This document shows positions 10,987-20,604 of a stretch of DNA of 64,000 nt, piece after piece (the first letter of the stretch is position 1; each line of letters starts with the position of its first letter). The translations under genes were made by a program, and so were the position numbers. The notes beneath the pieces were generated by a model, which was given only the letters and a program-made list of their open reading frames with translations, was not told the DNA's origin and ran no database searches. The stretch is taken from positions 1,302,001 to 1,366,000 of the forward strand of contig NZ_CP108032.1 of NCBI RefSeq assembly GCF_036169555.1, read 5' to 3'. The stretch comes from Streptomyces sp. NBC_00306. Its GTDB lineage: Bacteria; Actinomycetota; Actinomycetes; Streptomycetales; Streptomycetaceae.

Positions 10987-11823
10987 TCAGCGGGCTGCCA
11001 GCGCCCGCTCGCCCGCGGCCCGCATCACGGCCAGGGGCGCCGGTGCGCGGCCCGTCATCTGCTCGACCTGGAGGACCGCCTGGTGCACCAGGAGGTCGAG
11101 GCCGCCGACGACCGCTCCGCCGCGCGCCGACCATCCGGCGGCCAGGGCGGTCGGCCACGGCTCGTAGAGCACGTCGAAGAGGGTGCCGGGCCGGTCGGGC
11201 ACCTCCGCCACGAGGTCGTCGGTGGCACCGGCCGGGGTGGTGGCGACGACGAGCGGCGCCTGGAGCGCCGTGTCGGCCTCCGCCCAGTCGGCGATCCGGA
11301 CGTCCACCCCGAGCCGCTCGCCCCAGCCGCGCATCTCGGCCGCCCGGCCCGCGCTGCGTACGTACGCGGTGACGGGTCCGGTGCAGATGCGCGAGAGGGC
11401 GGCCAGGGCCGAGGAGGCCGTCGCACCGGCGCCGAGCACGGCCGCGGAATCGACCTTGTCGACGCCCCGCTCGCGCAGGGCGGCGATCATGCCGGGAATG
11501 TCGGTGTTGTCGCCGAGCCGCCGGCCGTCCTCGGTGAGCACGACCGTGTTGACGGCCTCCACGGACGCGGCGGTGTCGCTCATGCCGTCCAGCAGGGGGA
11601 TGACCGCCCGCTTCAGCGGCATGGTCAGCGACAGACCGGCCCAGGAGCTGTCGAGCCCCTTCACGAAGCCCGGCAGCGCGTCCTCGTCCACCTCGAACCG
11701 GTCGTAGATCCAGTGGGCGAGGCCCAGCGCCGCGTACGCGGCGCGGTGGAGCACCGGGGAGAGCGAGTGGGCGATGGGCGATCCGAGGACCGCCGCACGC
11801 CGTGCCTCAGTCGTTGCGGGCAT
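10987..11823 (-). CDS. aroE: Shikimate dehydrogenase
   Basis: NADPH-dependent reduction of 3-dehydroshikimate to shikimate. The 278-residue product has the substrate domain with SPIAHSLSP and TMPLK (catalytic Lys), GDNTDIPG with the partner Asp, and the Rossmann loop VLGAGATASS. The usual NVT before PxK reads SLT here, so an Asn is replaced by Ser. ATG 11823 lies inside the 3' end of mltG (17-base overlap), so aroE is coupled to mltG rather than to the other aro genes. Confidence 0.93.
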   Translation of the reverse strand: MPATTEARRAAVLGSPIAHSLSPVLHRAAYAALGLAHWIYDRFEVDEDALPGFVKGLDSSWAGLSLTMPLKRAVIPLLDGMSDTAASVEAVNTVVLTEDGRRLGDNTDIPGMIAALRERGVDKVDSAAVLGAGATASSALAALSRICTGPVTAYVRSAGRAAEMRGWGERLGVDVRIADWAEADTALQAPLVVATTPAGATDDLVAEVPDRPGTLFDVLYEPWPTALAAGWSARGGAVVGGLDLLVHQAVLQVEQMTGRAPAPLAVMRAAGERALAAR

Positions 11824-13525
11824 CGAACTTTTCCTTGAGCTTCAGGAACTCGTCGTGGGTCTTGGCGAATTCCGTCTTGTCCTTGCCGTCGGTCGCGACG
11901 AAGTACATCCAGCCGTCCTTCGTCGGATTCAGCGCCGCCGCGATCGCCGCGTTGCCGGGGTTGCTGATCGGCCCCGGTGTGAGCCCCTTGTTGGTGTACG
12001 TGTTGTAGGGGTCCGGGTTGGTGTTGATCTCCTGCTCGGAGATGTCGATGTTGCTCTCGCCCTTGAGGTAGTTGAAGGCCGAGTCGAACTGCAACTCCTG
12101 GTTGGTCTCCGTGTTGGTCGGCTTGAGGCGGTTGTAGACGACCTCGGACATCTTGCGGAAGTCGTCGTCCGTCTTGCCCTCGACCTGCACCAGGCTGGCC
12201 AGCGTCAGCAGCTCCCACGGACCTGCGAGCCCGAGGCTCTTCGCCTTGTCCTCCAGACCGGCCTTCTCGTACTCCGCGTTGGCGCGGGCCACCATCTTGC
12301 GGAGCACGGCCTCGGGCTTGTTGCCCTTGGCCGCCGAGTAGCTGGCCGGGAAGAGGAATCCTTCCAGCGGGTCCTTGACCTTGGGGCGGTTGAGCGCCCA
12401 CGCGGGCAGCCCGAGGTTCTTCGCCTCTTTCTTGGCGACCGTCTTGGTGGTGCCCGCCGGCAGATCCAGCCGCTTGTCGATCTCGGCGTAGACCAGGACG
12501 TTGCGCCGGCCCTCGGCGATGATCAGGTTGTTGCGGCTGCCCGGGCTGAGCATCAGTTCGACGACGCTGGCCGCCGACATCTCCTTCTTCAGGACGTAGT
12601 TGCCGTCCTGGATGGTCTTGCCCTGGGGGTTCTTCTCCTGCGCGGACACGAACGCGTCCACGCTCTTGATGACACCGCTGTCCTTGAGGATCCGGCCGAT
12701 CTCGTACCCGCCGGCGCCCTTGGGGATCTCCACCTCGACGGAGCCGGTGCCCTCGCCCTCGAAGTCCGCCGCGGCACCGAACTGGCCCTGCCAGAACTGG
12801 TAGCCGAAGTAGCCGACGCCGCCGAGTCCACCCACGAGGACGAGCGAGACGACCAGACATGCACAACCGTTACGGCTCTTCTTCTTGGTCTTCCCACGGC
12901 GCTCGTTGCCGCTGCCGCGCCGCGTCTCGCGCGGGTCGTCGTCGTACTCCCCGTCGTCGTCACGGCCGTCGTCGCCGGTGAAGAAGGGGTGGGTCTCCTC
13001 CCCCTCCTTCGCCGCCTCCGCCTCCCACTCGGTGGGCGCGGGCTCCGGCTCGGCCTGCCGCCGGCCCGGGGGCTGCGGCGGCGGGTAGGCCTCGGGGGTC
13101 GCGTAGTAGTCCGCCTCCTGTCGGCTGTTGTAGCCCGGGGGCGGGCCGCCGTAGGTGTCGGCGGGGTCGCCCGGGTAGGGCATGGCCGCGTGCTGACCCG
13201 TGTCCCAGCCCCCGTTGTGCTGCTGCGGGTGCTGGTTCTGCTGCTGATGCTGCGGGTGCTGGTTCTGCTGGGCGTACTGCTGCTGCGCGTAGGCCTGCTG
13301 GTCGTACCCCGGCTGCTGGTACTGCTGCTGGGCGTACTGCTGCTGGTACGGGTCCTGGGGTCCGTAGTGCTGCTGCGGCTGCTGCTGCGCGTACTGCTGA
13401 TGCGGCTGCTGGCCGTAGGCGGCCTGGCCGGTCGCGGCCTGCTGCCCTTCCCATCCCGCGTCGCCGTACAAAGGGTCATCGGGATGCCACGGTTCGGAGC
13501 CGGGGCCCCGGCCATAATCAGTCAT
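11807..13525 (-). CDS. mltG: Endolytic murein transglycosylase MltG with Gln-rich cytoplasmic tail
   Basis: MltG cuts nascent glycan strands at the membrane and terminates peptidoglycan elongation. The 572 residues comprise a Gln/Tyr/His/Pro-rich tail (about 28-150), an acidic then basic stretch (165-218), one membrane helix (about 221-245), a LysM-like segment and the YceG catalytic domain. The active-site region reads LASLVQVEGK, keeping the conserved Glu of the ASxVxxE motif. AGGGGA precedes ATG 13525. It is 104 bases after ruvX and overlaps aroE. Confidence 0.93.
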   Translation of the reverse strand: MTDYGRGPGSEPWHPDDPLYGDAGWEGQQAATGQAAYGQQPHQQYAQQQPQQHYGPQDPYQQQYAQQQYQQPGYDQQAYAQQQYAQQNQHPQHQQQNQHPQQHNGGWDTGQHAAMPYPGDPADTYGGPPPGYNSRQEADYYATPEAYPPPQPPGRRQAEPEPAPTEWEAEAAKEGEETHPFFTGDDGRDDDGEYDDDPRETRRGSGNERRGKTKKKSRNGCACLVVSLVLVGGLGGVGYFGYQFWQGQFGAAADFEGEGTGSVEVEIPKGAGGYEIGRILKDSGVIKSVDAFVSAQEKNPQGKTIQDGNYVLKKEMSAASVVELMLSPGSRNNLIIAEGRRNVLVYAEIDKRLDLPAGTTKTVAKKEAKNLGLPAWALNRPKVKDPLEGFLFPASYSAAKGNKPEAVLRKMVARANAEYEKAGLEDKAKSLGLAGPWELLTLASLVQVEGKTDDDFRKMSEVVYNRLKPTNTETNQELQFDSAFNYLKGESNIDISEQEINTNPDPYNTYTNKGLTPGPISNPGNAAIAAALNPTKDGWMYFVATDGKDKTEFAKTHDEFLKLKEKFDARND

Positions 13526-13629
13526 CGATCCCCTAGGGCCGCGAGGCAGGCTTTTACGCGTCCCGCCTCTTTGCTGAGCGGCAGCTGTTCGAACACCGCC
13601 GCATCGCGCGGAACGTTACCGTATCGCGA

Positions 13630-14094
13630 TCAGACAACCACTTCGACGGACTCGCCGGGAGCCGCTCCCGACGCCCGTTCGGACTCCAGAGCGTTCTGGA
13701 GAATCACCACAGCGGCAGCCTGGTCGATGACAGAGCGGCCCTTTTTGGACTTCACGCCCGAAGCGCGGAGCCCCTGACTGGCCGTCAATGTGGTCATCCT
13801 CTCGTCCACAAGTCGCACCGGAAGCGGTGCGATCCCGCGAGCGAGCTCCTGGGCGAAGACCCGGATCTTGGCCGCGGCGGGCCCCTCCCCGCCGTTGAGC
13901 GAGCGGGGCAGGCCCACGACGACCTCGATCGGTTCGTACTCCTCGACGAGCTGCCGCAGCCGCCGGTGGGCGGCCGGGACGTCCCGTCCCGGCACGGTCT
14001 CCACCGGCGTCGCGAGGACCCCGTCGGGGTCGCACGAGGCGACCCCGATACGGGCGTCCCCGACGTCGATCGCGAGACGGCGTCCCCGGCGCAT
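13630..14094 (-). CDS. ruvX: RuvX/YqgF RNase H-fold nuclease
   Basis: YqgF proteins are RNase H-like nucleases linked to pre-16S rRNA maturation and, in mycobacteria, to Holliday junctions. The product has 154 residues with the catalytic Asp in LAIDVGDARIG, then GLPRSLNG and the LVDERMTT motif. Start ATG 14094 overlaps the alaS stop by one base (TGATG), so it is coupled to alaS. The alaS-ruvX-mltG-aroE order is widespread in actinobacteria. Confidence 0.94.
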   Translation of the reverse strand: MRRGRRLAIDVGDARIGVASCDPDGVLATPVETVPGRDVPAAHRRLRQLVEEYEPIEVVVGLPRSLNGGEGPAAAKIRVFAQELARGIAPLPVRLVDERMTTLTASQGLRASGVKSKKGRSVIDQAAAVVILQNALESERASGAAPGESVEVVV

Positions 14095-16763
14095 CACGCG
14101 GTCTCGGCGACCAGGCGCTCGACGGCGGCCACGGCGTCGCCGACGGCGGCCGGGTTCTGCCCTCCGCCCTGCGCGACGTCCGGCTTGCCGCCGCCTCCGC
14201 CGCCCAGCGTCTTGGCAGCGGTGCGCACGAGGTCTCCGGCCTTCAGGCCGCGCTCGCGGGCCGCCTCGTTGGTGGCGATGACCGTGAGCGGCCGGCCGTT
14301 CGCGGTGGTGAACAGAGCGACGACGGCGGGACGGTCGCCCTGGATACGGCCCCGGACGTCGAGCACCAGCTTGCGCAGGTCGTCCGCGGAGGTGCCGTCC
14401 GGCACCTGACCGGTGACGAGGGCCACGCCGCGTACGTCCCTGGCGCTCTCGACGAGCCCGGCGGCGGCCTGGAGGACCTTCTCCGCGCGGAACTTCTCGA
14501 TCTCCTTCTCGGCGTCCTTCAGCTTGCCGAGCATGGCGGAGATCTTCTCGGGAAGCTCCTCGGAACGGCCCTTGACCAGCTCCTGGAGCTGGGCGACGAC
14601 CGTGTGCTCCTTGGCCAGGAAGTTGTACGCGTCGACACCGACGAGGGCTTCGATACGGCGCACGCCGGAGCCGATCGAGGACTCGCCGAGCAGCTTCACC
14701 AAGCCCAGCTGCGCGGTGTTGTGCACGTGCGTGCCGCCGCACAGCTCCTTGGAGAAGTCGCCGATGGTCACGACGCGCACGCGCTCGCCGTACTTCTCGC
14801 CGAACTCGGCGATGGCACCCTGTCGCTTGGCCTCGTCGATGCTCATGACCTCGGCGTGCACGTCGAGCTCACGGGCGAGCACTTCGTTGATCTTCTGCTC
14901 GACGTCCGTGAGCACCGTGCCGGGCACGGCGGCGGGCGAGCCGAAGTCGAAGCGGAAGCGGCCCGGCGAGTTCTCCGAACCGGCCTGGGCGGCCGTCGGC
15001 CCGAGGGCGTCGCGCAGCGCCTGGTGCGTGAGGTGGGTGGCACTGTGCGCGCGGGCGATGGCGCGGCGGCGGAGCACGTCGATGGTGGCGTAGGCGGTGT
15101 CGCCCACCGTCACCTCGCCGACCTGGACCGAGCCCTTGTGCACGGTGACACCGGGGACCGGCTGCTGCACGTCGCGGATCACGACGACGGCGCCGCTGTG
15201 CAGCTTGATACGGCCCTGGTCGGCGAGCTGGCCGCCGCCCTCGGCGTAGAACGGGGTCCGGTCGAGGACGATCTCGACCTCGTCGCCCTCCGAAGCGGCC
15301 GGCGAGGGAACGCCGTTGACGAGCAGACCGACGATCGTGGTCTCGCCCTCGGTGTTGGTGTAGCCGGTGAACTCCGTGGCTCCGGAGCCGTCGGCGATCT
15401 CGCGGTAGGCGGTGACGTCCGCGTGGCCGGTCTTCTTGGCCTTGGCGTCGGCCTTGGCGCGCTCCCGCTGCTCCTGCATCAGGCGTCGGAAGCCGTCCTC
15501 GTCGACCGACAGGCCCTGCTCAGCGGCCATTTCGAGCGTGAGGTCGATCGGGAAGCCCCAGGTGTCGTGGAGCAGGAAGGCCTTGTCGCCGGCGAGGACC
15601 GTGGAGCCGGTGGCCTTGGTCTCGGTGACGGCCGTGTCGAGGATGTTGGTGCCGCCCTTGAGGGCCTTGAGGAAGGCGGCCTCTTCGGCGAGGGCGACGG
15701 TCTCGATCCGCTTGCGGTCGGTCTCCAGCTCCGGGTACTGCTCGCCCATCGTCTTGATGACCGTGTCGACGAGCTCACCGACGACCGGGCCCGTGGCGCC
15801 GAGGAGCCGCATGTTGCGGACGGCGCGGCGCATGATGCGGCGCAGCACGTAGCCGCGGCCCTCGTTGCCGGGGGTGACGCCGTCGCCGATCAGCATCACG
15901 GACGTACGCATGTGGTCGGCGACCACGCGCAGTGAGACGTCCGAGCCGTGCTCGGCGCCGTAGCGCACACCGGTCAGCTCGGTGGCCTTGTCGATGACGA
16001 CCTTCAGGGTGTCGGTCTCGTACATGTTCTGTACGCCCTGGAGGATCATGGCGAGACGCTCGAGGCCGAGACCGGTGTCGATGTTCTTCGACGGGAGGTC
16101 ACCGAGGATCTCGAAGTCCTCCTTGCCGGTGCCCTCGCCGCGCTCGTACTGCATGAAGACCAGGTTCCAGATCTCCACATAGCGCTCGTCGTTGACGGCC
16201 GGGCCGCCCTCTTCGCCGAACTCGGGGCCGCGGTCGTAGTTGATCTCGGAGCACGGTCCGCAGGGTCCGGGGACGCCCATCGACCAGTAGTTGTCCTTCT
16301 TGCCCAGGCGCTGGATGCGCTCGGCGGGCACGCCCACGACATCGCGCCAGATGCGCTCGGCCTCGTCGTCCTCCTTGTACACGGTGATCCAGAGCTTCTC
16401 CGGCTCCAGCCCGTAGCCGCCGTGCGCCACCGGAGTGGTCAGCAGCTCCCAGGCGAGCTTGATGGCGCCTTCCTTGAAGTAGTCGCCGAAGGAGAAGTTG
16501 CCGCACATCTGGAAGAAGGTGCCGTGCCGCGTGGTCTTGCCGACCTCCTCGATGTCCGGCGTACGCACGCACTTCTGCACGCTGGCGGCGCGCGGGAACG
16601 GCGGCTTGACCTCGCCGAGGAAGTACGGCTTGAAGGGCACCATGCCCGCGGGGACCAGCAGCAGAGTCGGGTCGTCCGCGATGAGCGACGCCGAAGGCAC
16701 GACGGTGTGCCCGCGCTCCTCGAAGAAGCTCAGCCAGCGGCGGCGGATTTCAGCCGACTCCAT
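14094..16763 (-). CDS. alaS: Alanyl-tRNA synthetase
   Basis: Charges tRNA-Ala and edits mischarged Ser/Gly. The 889-residue protein has the class II catalytic core with motif 1-3 features in the first 450 residues, the editing domain with the metal motif HSATH and CGGTHVHNT, and a C-Ala tail ending near [18 protein letters not shown] 16763 overlaps the preceding small gene by one base (TGATG), a chain repeated with ruvX downstream. Confidence 0.97.
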   Translation of the reverse strand: MESAEIRRRWLSFFEERGHTVVPSASLIADDPTLLLVPAGMVPFKPYFLGEVKPPFPRAASVQKCVRTPDIEEVGKTTRHGTFFQMCGNFSFGDYFKEGAIKLAWELLTTPVAHGGYGLEPEKLWITVYKEDDEAERIWRDVVGVPAERIQRLGKKDNYWSMGVPGPCGPCSEINYDRGPEFGEEGGPAVNDERYVEIWNLVFMQYERGEGTGKEDFEILGDLPSKNIDTGLGLERLAMILQGVQNMYETDTLKVVIDKATELTGVRYGAEHGSDVSLRVVADHMRTSVMLIGDGVTPGNEGRGYVLRRIMRRAVRNMRLLGATGPVVGELVDTVIKTMGEQYPELETDRKRIETVALAEEAAFLKALKGGTNILDTAVTETKATGSTVLAGDKAFLLHDTWGFPIDLTLEMAAEQGLSVDEDGFRRLMQEQRERAKADAKAKKTGHADVTAYREIADGSGATEFTGYTNTEGETTIVGLLVNGVPSPAASEGDEVEIVLDRTPFYAEGGGQLADQGRIKLHSGAVVVIRDVQQPVPGVTVHKGSVQVGEVTVGDTAYATIDVLRRRAIARAHSATHLTHQALRDALGPTAAQAGSENSPGRFRFDFGSPAAVPGTVLTDVEQKINEVLARELDVHAEVMSIDEAKRQGAIAEFGEKYGERVRVVTIGDFSKELCGGTHVHNTAQLGLVKLLGESSIGSGVRRIEALVGVDAYNFLAKEHTVVAQLQELVKGRSEELPEKISAMLGKLKDAEKEIEKFRAEKVLQAAAGLVESARDVRGVALVTGQVPDGTSADDLRKLVLDVRGRIQGDRPAVVALFTTANGRPLTVIATNEAARERGLKAGDLVRTAAKTLGGGGGGKPDVAQGGGQNPAAVGDAVAAVERLVAETA

Positions 16764-17119
16764 CAGTGGTCCTCATTCCGGTTGTGCGATGTGTAGGAGC
16801 GCTTGTCGTGCTTGTCGTGCTTGTCGAACGGGCGCCTCGGCGGCTCGACGGCGGCGAGGCGGCGCTGCGCGGGCAGTTCGGGGCCGCCGGGCGGGGTCGC
16901 GAGGCCGAGCGCCTCGCCCAGTTCGCTCTCGCGCTGGACCATTCCGGCCCTGACGTCGAGTGCGAAGTCCTTGAGCTTGTGGCCCGCGTCGATCGCCTTG
17001 TTGGCCGCCTGGGCGGCGAGGCTCTCGGGGGTCAGCTGCTTCAGCTTGCGATTGACCTTGGTGGTGGCCCAGACCCCGGCTGCGGCGCCGGCGGTGAACC
17101 AGAACGTGCGGCGGAACAT
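16763..17119 (-). CDS. Small membrane-associated DUF6167-type protein
   Basis: 118 residues. The N-terminus ([17 protein letters not shown]) looks like a single membrane or signal-anchor segment, followed by a helical region and a charged tail with a KHDKHDK repeat encoded by tandem 9-base units (about 16803-16826). Function unknown. It always appears beside alaS in Streptomyces as I recall. Translation is coupled to alaS by a one-base overlap and it starts 6 bases after the DUF948 gene. Confidence 0.85.
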   Translation of the reverse strand: MFRRTFWFTAGAAAGVWATTKVNRKLKQLTPESLAAQAANKAIDAGHKLKDFALDVRAGMVQRESELGEALGLATPPGGPELPAQRRLAAVEPPRRPFDKHDKHDKRSYTSHNRNEDH

Positions 17120-17125
17120 GGTGCG

Positions 17126-17557
17126 TCAGCCCCTCTGCTTCTTTCGCCGGGCGGCCGGCACGGTACGGCCGACGATCACTGACCGGCGGGACGGCTCGGG
17201 TGCCTCGCCGTCGCCCTTGCGGCTCATCGCCCGGCGCACTCCGTAGCCGAACGCGGCGACCTTGACCAGCGGGCCGCCGAAGGTGGACGCGACGGTCGTG
17301 GAGAGCGCGGAGGCGTTGGAGGTGACCTCCTGGACGTCGGTCGCGATGGCGTCGACGCGGTCCAGCTGCGTCTGCGCGGAACGGACCGTCGCTGAGGCGT
17401 CGGACAGAAGCGGCACCGCCTGCTCGGTCACGTCCGCCACGAGCCGGGTGGTCGCCTTGAGGGTCTGGGCCAACCTCACCAGCACCACGGCGAGGAAGGA
17501 GACCAGGATCGCCCAGAAGACGGCCACCAGGATCCCGGCAACCTCTCCACCGGTCAC
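17126..17557 (-). CDS. DUF948-family membrane protein
   Basis: 143 residues from GTG 17557 (TGGEVAGILVAVFW). One N-terminal membrane helix (about 5-26) is followed by a long amphipathic, coiled-coil-like stretch rich in T, A, V and D (about 30-95) and a basic tail (ARRKKQRG). DUF948 proteins are general-stress/envelope proteins of unknown mechanism. It leads the run toward alaS. The frame extends to 17671, but those residues look non-coding. Confidence 0.85.
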   Translation of the reverse strand: MTGGEVAGILVAVFWAILVSFLAVVLVRLAQTLKATTRLVADVTEQAVPLLSDASATVRSAQTQLDRVDAIATDVQEVTSNASALSTTVASTFGGPLVKVAAFGYGVRRAMSRKGDGEAPEPSRRSVIVGRTVPAARRKKQRG

Positions 17558-17676
17558 GCTGCACCGCTCTCTGCTAGTCGCTGAAACACGTCGGAAAACC
17601 TCCTCCGACCCTATCGCGCCCAGGGTCACACCCCGTACCGCATTACCAGGGGGCCGAAGGGAGTTGTGCAAGCAGA

Positions 17677-17706
17677 TTGTACGGAGTGCTTACACGCGGG
17701 TACGCT
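17677..17706 (+). promoter_or_regulatory. Predicted promoter of the STAND gene (leaderless)
   Basis: TTGTAC (17677-17682) and TACGCT (17701-17706) are 18 bases apart. The start would fall at about 17713-17716, on or next to the ATG, and no Shine-Dalgarno is present, so a leaderless mRNA is likely. ACGGAG (17681-17686) and CTCCGT (17704-17709) form an inverted repeat across the promoter and may be an operator. Confidence 0.5.
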
Positions 17707-17715
17707 CCGTGTCCT

Positions 17716-19920
17716 ATGCGGCGCACCTCTCGCAACGGCCCTTCGCCCGACGATCACTCCCCGCCGCGGGGCCGTCTCCCGGCGGAACTGACCCCGTTCG
17801 TGGGCCGGGCCGGCGAGCAGGACGCGCTCGCGCGGCTGATCGACAGTGGCGTCCGGCTGATCACCGTCGCCGGAGCGGGCGGTGTGGGGAAGTCGCGGCT
17901 GGCGATCCGTGTCGCGGCCGGGCTGCGGGAGCGGGGCAGCCACCGCGACGGGGTGTGGCTGAGCGAGCTGTCCACGCTGTCCGACCCCGCGCTGGTCGCG
18001 CATGCGCTGGTCACCGCCCTCGGCATCACCGACCACACCAGCAGACCGCCCCGCGAGGTCCTCCTCGGCCACCTCGCGGAGCGCCGGCTGCTCCTGGTGC
18101 TGGACGGCTTCGAGCAGTTCGTCGACGACGGCGCCGAGCTCGTAGGCGATCTGCTGCGCCACGCCCCCGGCCTTCAGATCCTGGCGGTGAGCCGCCGTTC
18201 GCTGCGGCTGGCGGGTGAGGTGGTCTTCCCACTGGCACCACTGACGGAGAGCGACGCGGTGCGGCTCTTCGCGGATCGCGCGGCGGCGGTGCTGCCGCAC
18301 TTCGCGCTGTCCGGCGAGAACACGGGCGCGGTACGCGACCTGTGCCGCCGTCTCGACGGGATCCCCCTCGCGCTGGAACTGGCGGCGGGCCGGCTCGCCG
18401 CACTCTCCCTCGACCAGCTGCTCCAGCGGCTGGACGACCGATTCCTGCTGCTGACCGGCGGCAGCCGGGGTGCCCTGCCGCGCCATCAGACGCTGCGTAC
18501 GGCGATCGGCTGGAGCCATGAGCTCTGCACTCCCGAGGAACGGCTGCTGTGGGCGCGGCTGTCGGTGTTCGCCGGGCAGTTCGAACTGGAGGCCGTGGAG
18601 TACGTGTGCAGCGGCCCCGATCTCCCCGCCGAACAGGTGCTGGACGTGCTCTCCGGGCTGCTCGCGCAGTCCGTGGTCTTCCGCGAGGAGACGCCCGCGG
18701 GCGTGCGCTACCGCATGCTCGACACCGTCCGCGCGTACGGCGCCGAGTGGCTGGAAGCCCTCGGCGACTCCCTGCGGATGCGCAAGCGGCACCGGGACTG
18801 GTACGTCGGACTGGCCACCTGGTGCGAGCTGGAGTGGTTCAGTCCGCGGCAGCCGGAGGTGGCGGACTGCACCGACAGCGCGCTGCCCAATCTGCGGGCC
18901 GCGCTGGAGCTGTGCCTGGAGTCCGCGGAGGACACACATCTGGGTCACCATCTGGCGGGCACGCTGTGGTTCTACTGGGCCGGCTGCGGCCGGCTCGCGG
19001 AGGGCAGGCACTGGCTGGACCGGGCGCTCGCGCAGTCCGGGGACCACGAGGAGGCGCGGCTCAAGGCTCTGTGGGTGCTCGGCTATGTGGCGGTCCTCCA
19101 GGGCGACAGTGCGGCGGCCGCCGGCGCGCTGCACGAGTGCCGCGAGGAGGCGGGCCGCACGGGCAACCCGGTGGCGGCGGCGTACGCCGTCCACCGCATG
19201 GGGTGCCTGGCCCTGCTGTCCGACGACATGCCGCGCGCCGAGGAGCTGATCCGCTCGGCCCTCGTGGCCTACCGGGACCTCGGCGAACTCAACAGCAATG
19301 TGCTGATGGGGCAGGTCGAGCTGGCCATGGCGCTCGTCTTCCAGAACCGTCTGGAGGAGGCGGTCGGCCTCTGCGAAGAGGTGCGGGAGATCTGCGAGGA
19401 GCGCGGCGAGCTGTGGACCCGCGCCTATGCGCTCTACGTCCTGGCCTATGCCGCGTGGACGGGCGGCGACCACTCCCGGGCGCGAGCCCTGCTCCAGGAC
19501 GCCGTCGTCATCGACCACCGGTTCAACGATCTGGTGGGCCTGGTGCTGGCGATCGAACTGCTGGCGCTGGTCACGGCCGGCGAGGGGGACCCGGCGGAGG
19601 CGGCGGTGCTCCAGGGCGCCGCGTCCCCGGTGTGGGGCGCGGTCGGGATGCCGCTCTTCGGCTCCGGCCACTTCAGCGGGCCGCGGGCGCTGTGCGAGCA
19701 GCAGGCGGGCGCTGTGCTGGGGGCCGAGCGGTACGCCTCATGTGCACGGGTGGGCCGTGAGCTGTCGCTGGACGCGGCGGTGCGGCGGGCCCTCGCCACA
19801 CCGAAACGCCCGCCGGCGGCCATACCGGGCAGGCCGCGTCCGGTCCGTACAGCGACGCCCGTGGAAACGCGAGAGCCCGCCGGCTCCCCCGCCGGAAAGG
19901 GCGGGGAAGCGGCGGGCTGA
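17716..19920 (+). CDS. STAND-class NB-ARC/TPR ATPase lacking a DNA-binding domain
   Basis: 734 residues. An N-terminal NB-ARC-type ATPase has Walker A GAGGVGKS (53-60), Walker B LLLVLDGF and the GIPLALELAAGRL sensor motif; a winged-helix-like bridge and helical TPR-like repeats follow to about residue 690. The architecture matches AfsR/LuxR-family regulators, but the usual C-terminal LuxR helix-turn-helix is absent; the tail is a short Pro/Arg/Gly-rich stretch. Only 46 bases separate the stop from the convergent rpsD, so no remnant lies downstream. Target unknown. Confidence 0.85.
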   Translation: MRRTSRNGPSPDDHSPPRGRLPAELTPFVGRAGEQDALARLIDSGVRLITVAGAGGVGKSRLAIRVAAGLRERGSHRDGVWLSELSTLSDPALVAHALVTALGITDHTSRPPREVLLGHLAERRLLLVLDGFEQFVDDGAELVGDLLRHAPGLQILAVSRRSLRLAGEVVFPLAPLTESDAVRLFADRAAAVLPHFALSGENTGAVRDLCRRLDGIPLALELAAGRLAALSLDQLLQRLDDRFLLLTGGSRGALPRHQTLRTAIGWSHELCTPEERLLWARLSVFAGQFELEAVEYVCSGPDLPAEQVLDVLSGLLAQSVVFREETPAGVRYRMLDTVRAYGAEWLEALGDSLRMRKRHRDWYVGLATWCELEWFSPRQPEVADCTDSALPNLRAALELCLESAEDTHLGHHLAGTLWFYWAGCGRLAEGRHWLDRALAQSGDHEEARLKALWVLGYVAVLQGDSAAAAGALHECREEAGRTGNPVAAAYAVHRMGCLALLSDDMPRAEELIRSALVAYRDLGELNSNVLMGQVELAMALVFQNRLEEAVGLCEEVREICEERGELWTRAYALYVLAYAAWTGGDHSRARALLQDAVVIDHRFNDLVGLVLAIELLALVTAGEGDPAEAAVLQGAASPVWGAVGMPLFGSGHFSGPRALCEQQAGAVLGAERYASCARVGRELSLDAAVRRALATPKRPPAAIPGRPRPVRTATPVETREPAGSPAGKGGEAAG
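19874..19918 (+). terminator. Terminator hairpin at 3' end of the STAND gene
   Basis: Nested arms AGCCCGCCG/CGGCGGGCT outside and CCCCGCC/GGGCGGGG inside, ending two bases before the end of the stop codon. It overlaps the coding end and faces rpsD, so it can serve both convergent genes. Confidence 0.65.
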
Positions 19921-19936
19921 AGCGTGGTGAGTCACT

Positions 19937-19956
19937 CTCCCGGCTGTCGCCGGGAG
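19937..19956 (-). terminator. rpsD terminator hairpin
   Basis: Arms CTCCCGGC / GCCGGGAG with loop TGTC, 10 bases past the rpsD stop on the minus strand. Confidence 0.6.
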
Positions 19957-19966
19957 GGCCCCTGAA

Positions 19967-20581
19967 TCAGCGGGCGTAGTACTCGACGACCAGCTGCTCG
20001 TCGCAGATGACCGGAACTTCCTTGCGCTGCGGGTCACGGTCCAGGCGGAACGCCAGGGCCTTCAGGTTGACCTGCAGGTAGCGCGGGGTCTCACCGTCGG
20101 CGGCGAAGCCACCCTCACGAGCGACCTGGAACAGGCTCTTCTCGCGGGAGCGCTCGCGGACCATCACGACGTCGTCGGGACGGACGCGGAAGGACGGCTT
20201 GTCGACCTTGCCACCGTTGACCTCGATGTGGCCGTGGACGACCATCTGGCGGGCCTGGTAGATGGTCCGGGCGATGCCCGAACGCAGCACGAGGGCGTCG
20301 AGACGACGCTCGAGCTCGATGACCAGCGCCTCGCCGGTCTTGCCCTCGGCCTTGCGCGCGCGGTCGTAGGCGCGGGCCATCTGGCGCTCGCTGATGTCGT
20401 ACTGGGCGCGCAGACGCTGCTTCTCGAGCAGACGGACCTTGTAGTCCGAGTTCTGCTTGCGCCCACGGCCGTGCTCGCCCGGCGGGTAGGGGCGGGCTTC
20501 GAAGTACTTGACAGCCTTCGGCGTCAGCGCGATACCGAGCGCGCGAGACTTCTTGACCTTGGGACGCGACTGGTTAGGCAC
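19967..20581 (-). CDS. rpsD: 30S ribosomal protein S4 (zinc-free type)
   Basis: S4 nucleates 30S assembly by binding 16S rRNA. It has 204 residues with the S4 RNA-binding domain at about 95-160 ([21 protein letters not shown]). The N-terminus ([15 protein letters not shown]) lacks the cysteine cluster of zinc-binding S4 proteins; the only Cys is near the C-terminus (VICDEQ), as in other Streptomyces. The start is GTG 20581. It stands alone, away from the rpsM-rpsK-rpoA cluster. A terminator-like hairpin in its leader may allow attenuation. Confidence 0.97.
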   Translation of the reverse strand: MPNQSRPKVKKSRALGIALTPKAVKYFEARPYPPGEHGRGRKQNSDYKVRLLEKQRLRAQYDISERQMARAYDRARKAEGKTGEALVIELERRLDALVLRSGIARTIYQARQMVVHGHIEVNGGKVDKPSFRVRPDDVVMVRERSREKSLFQVAREGGFAADGETPRYLQVNLKALAFRLDRDPQRKEVPVICDEQLVVEYYAR

Positions 20582-20604
20582 GTTCTCCAGACCTCCGTTG
20601 TAGG

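Noticed and set aside
11774..13777. 667-codon plus-strand open frame
   Set aside because: Antisense to mltG and the end of ruvX; Leu/Val-rich runs arise from complementing the Gln codons of the MltG tail.
17626..19671. 681-codon minus-strand open frame
   Set aside because: Antisense to the STAND ATPase, whose motifs are clear; the shadow has no domain.
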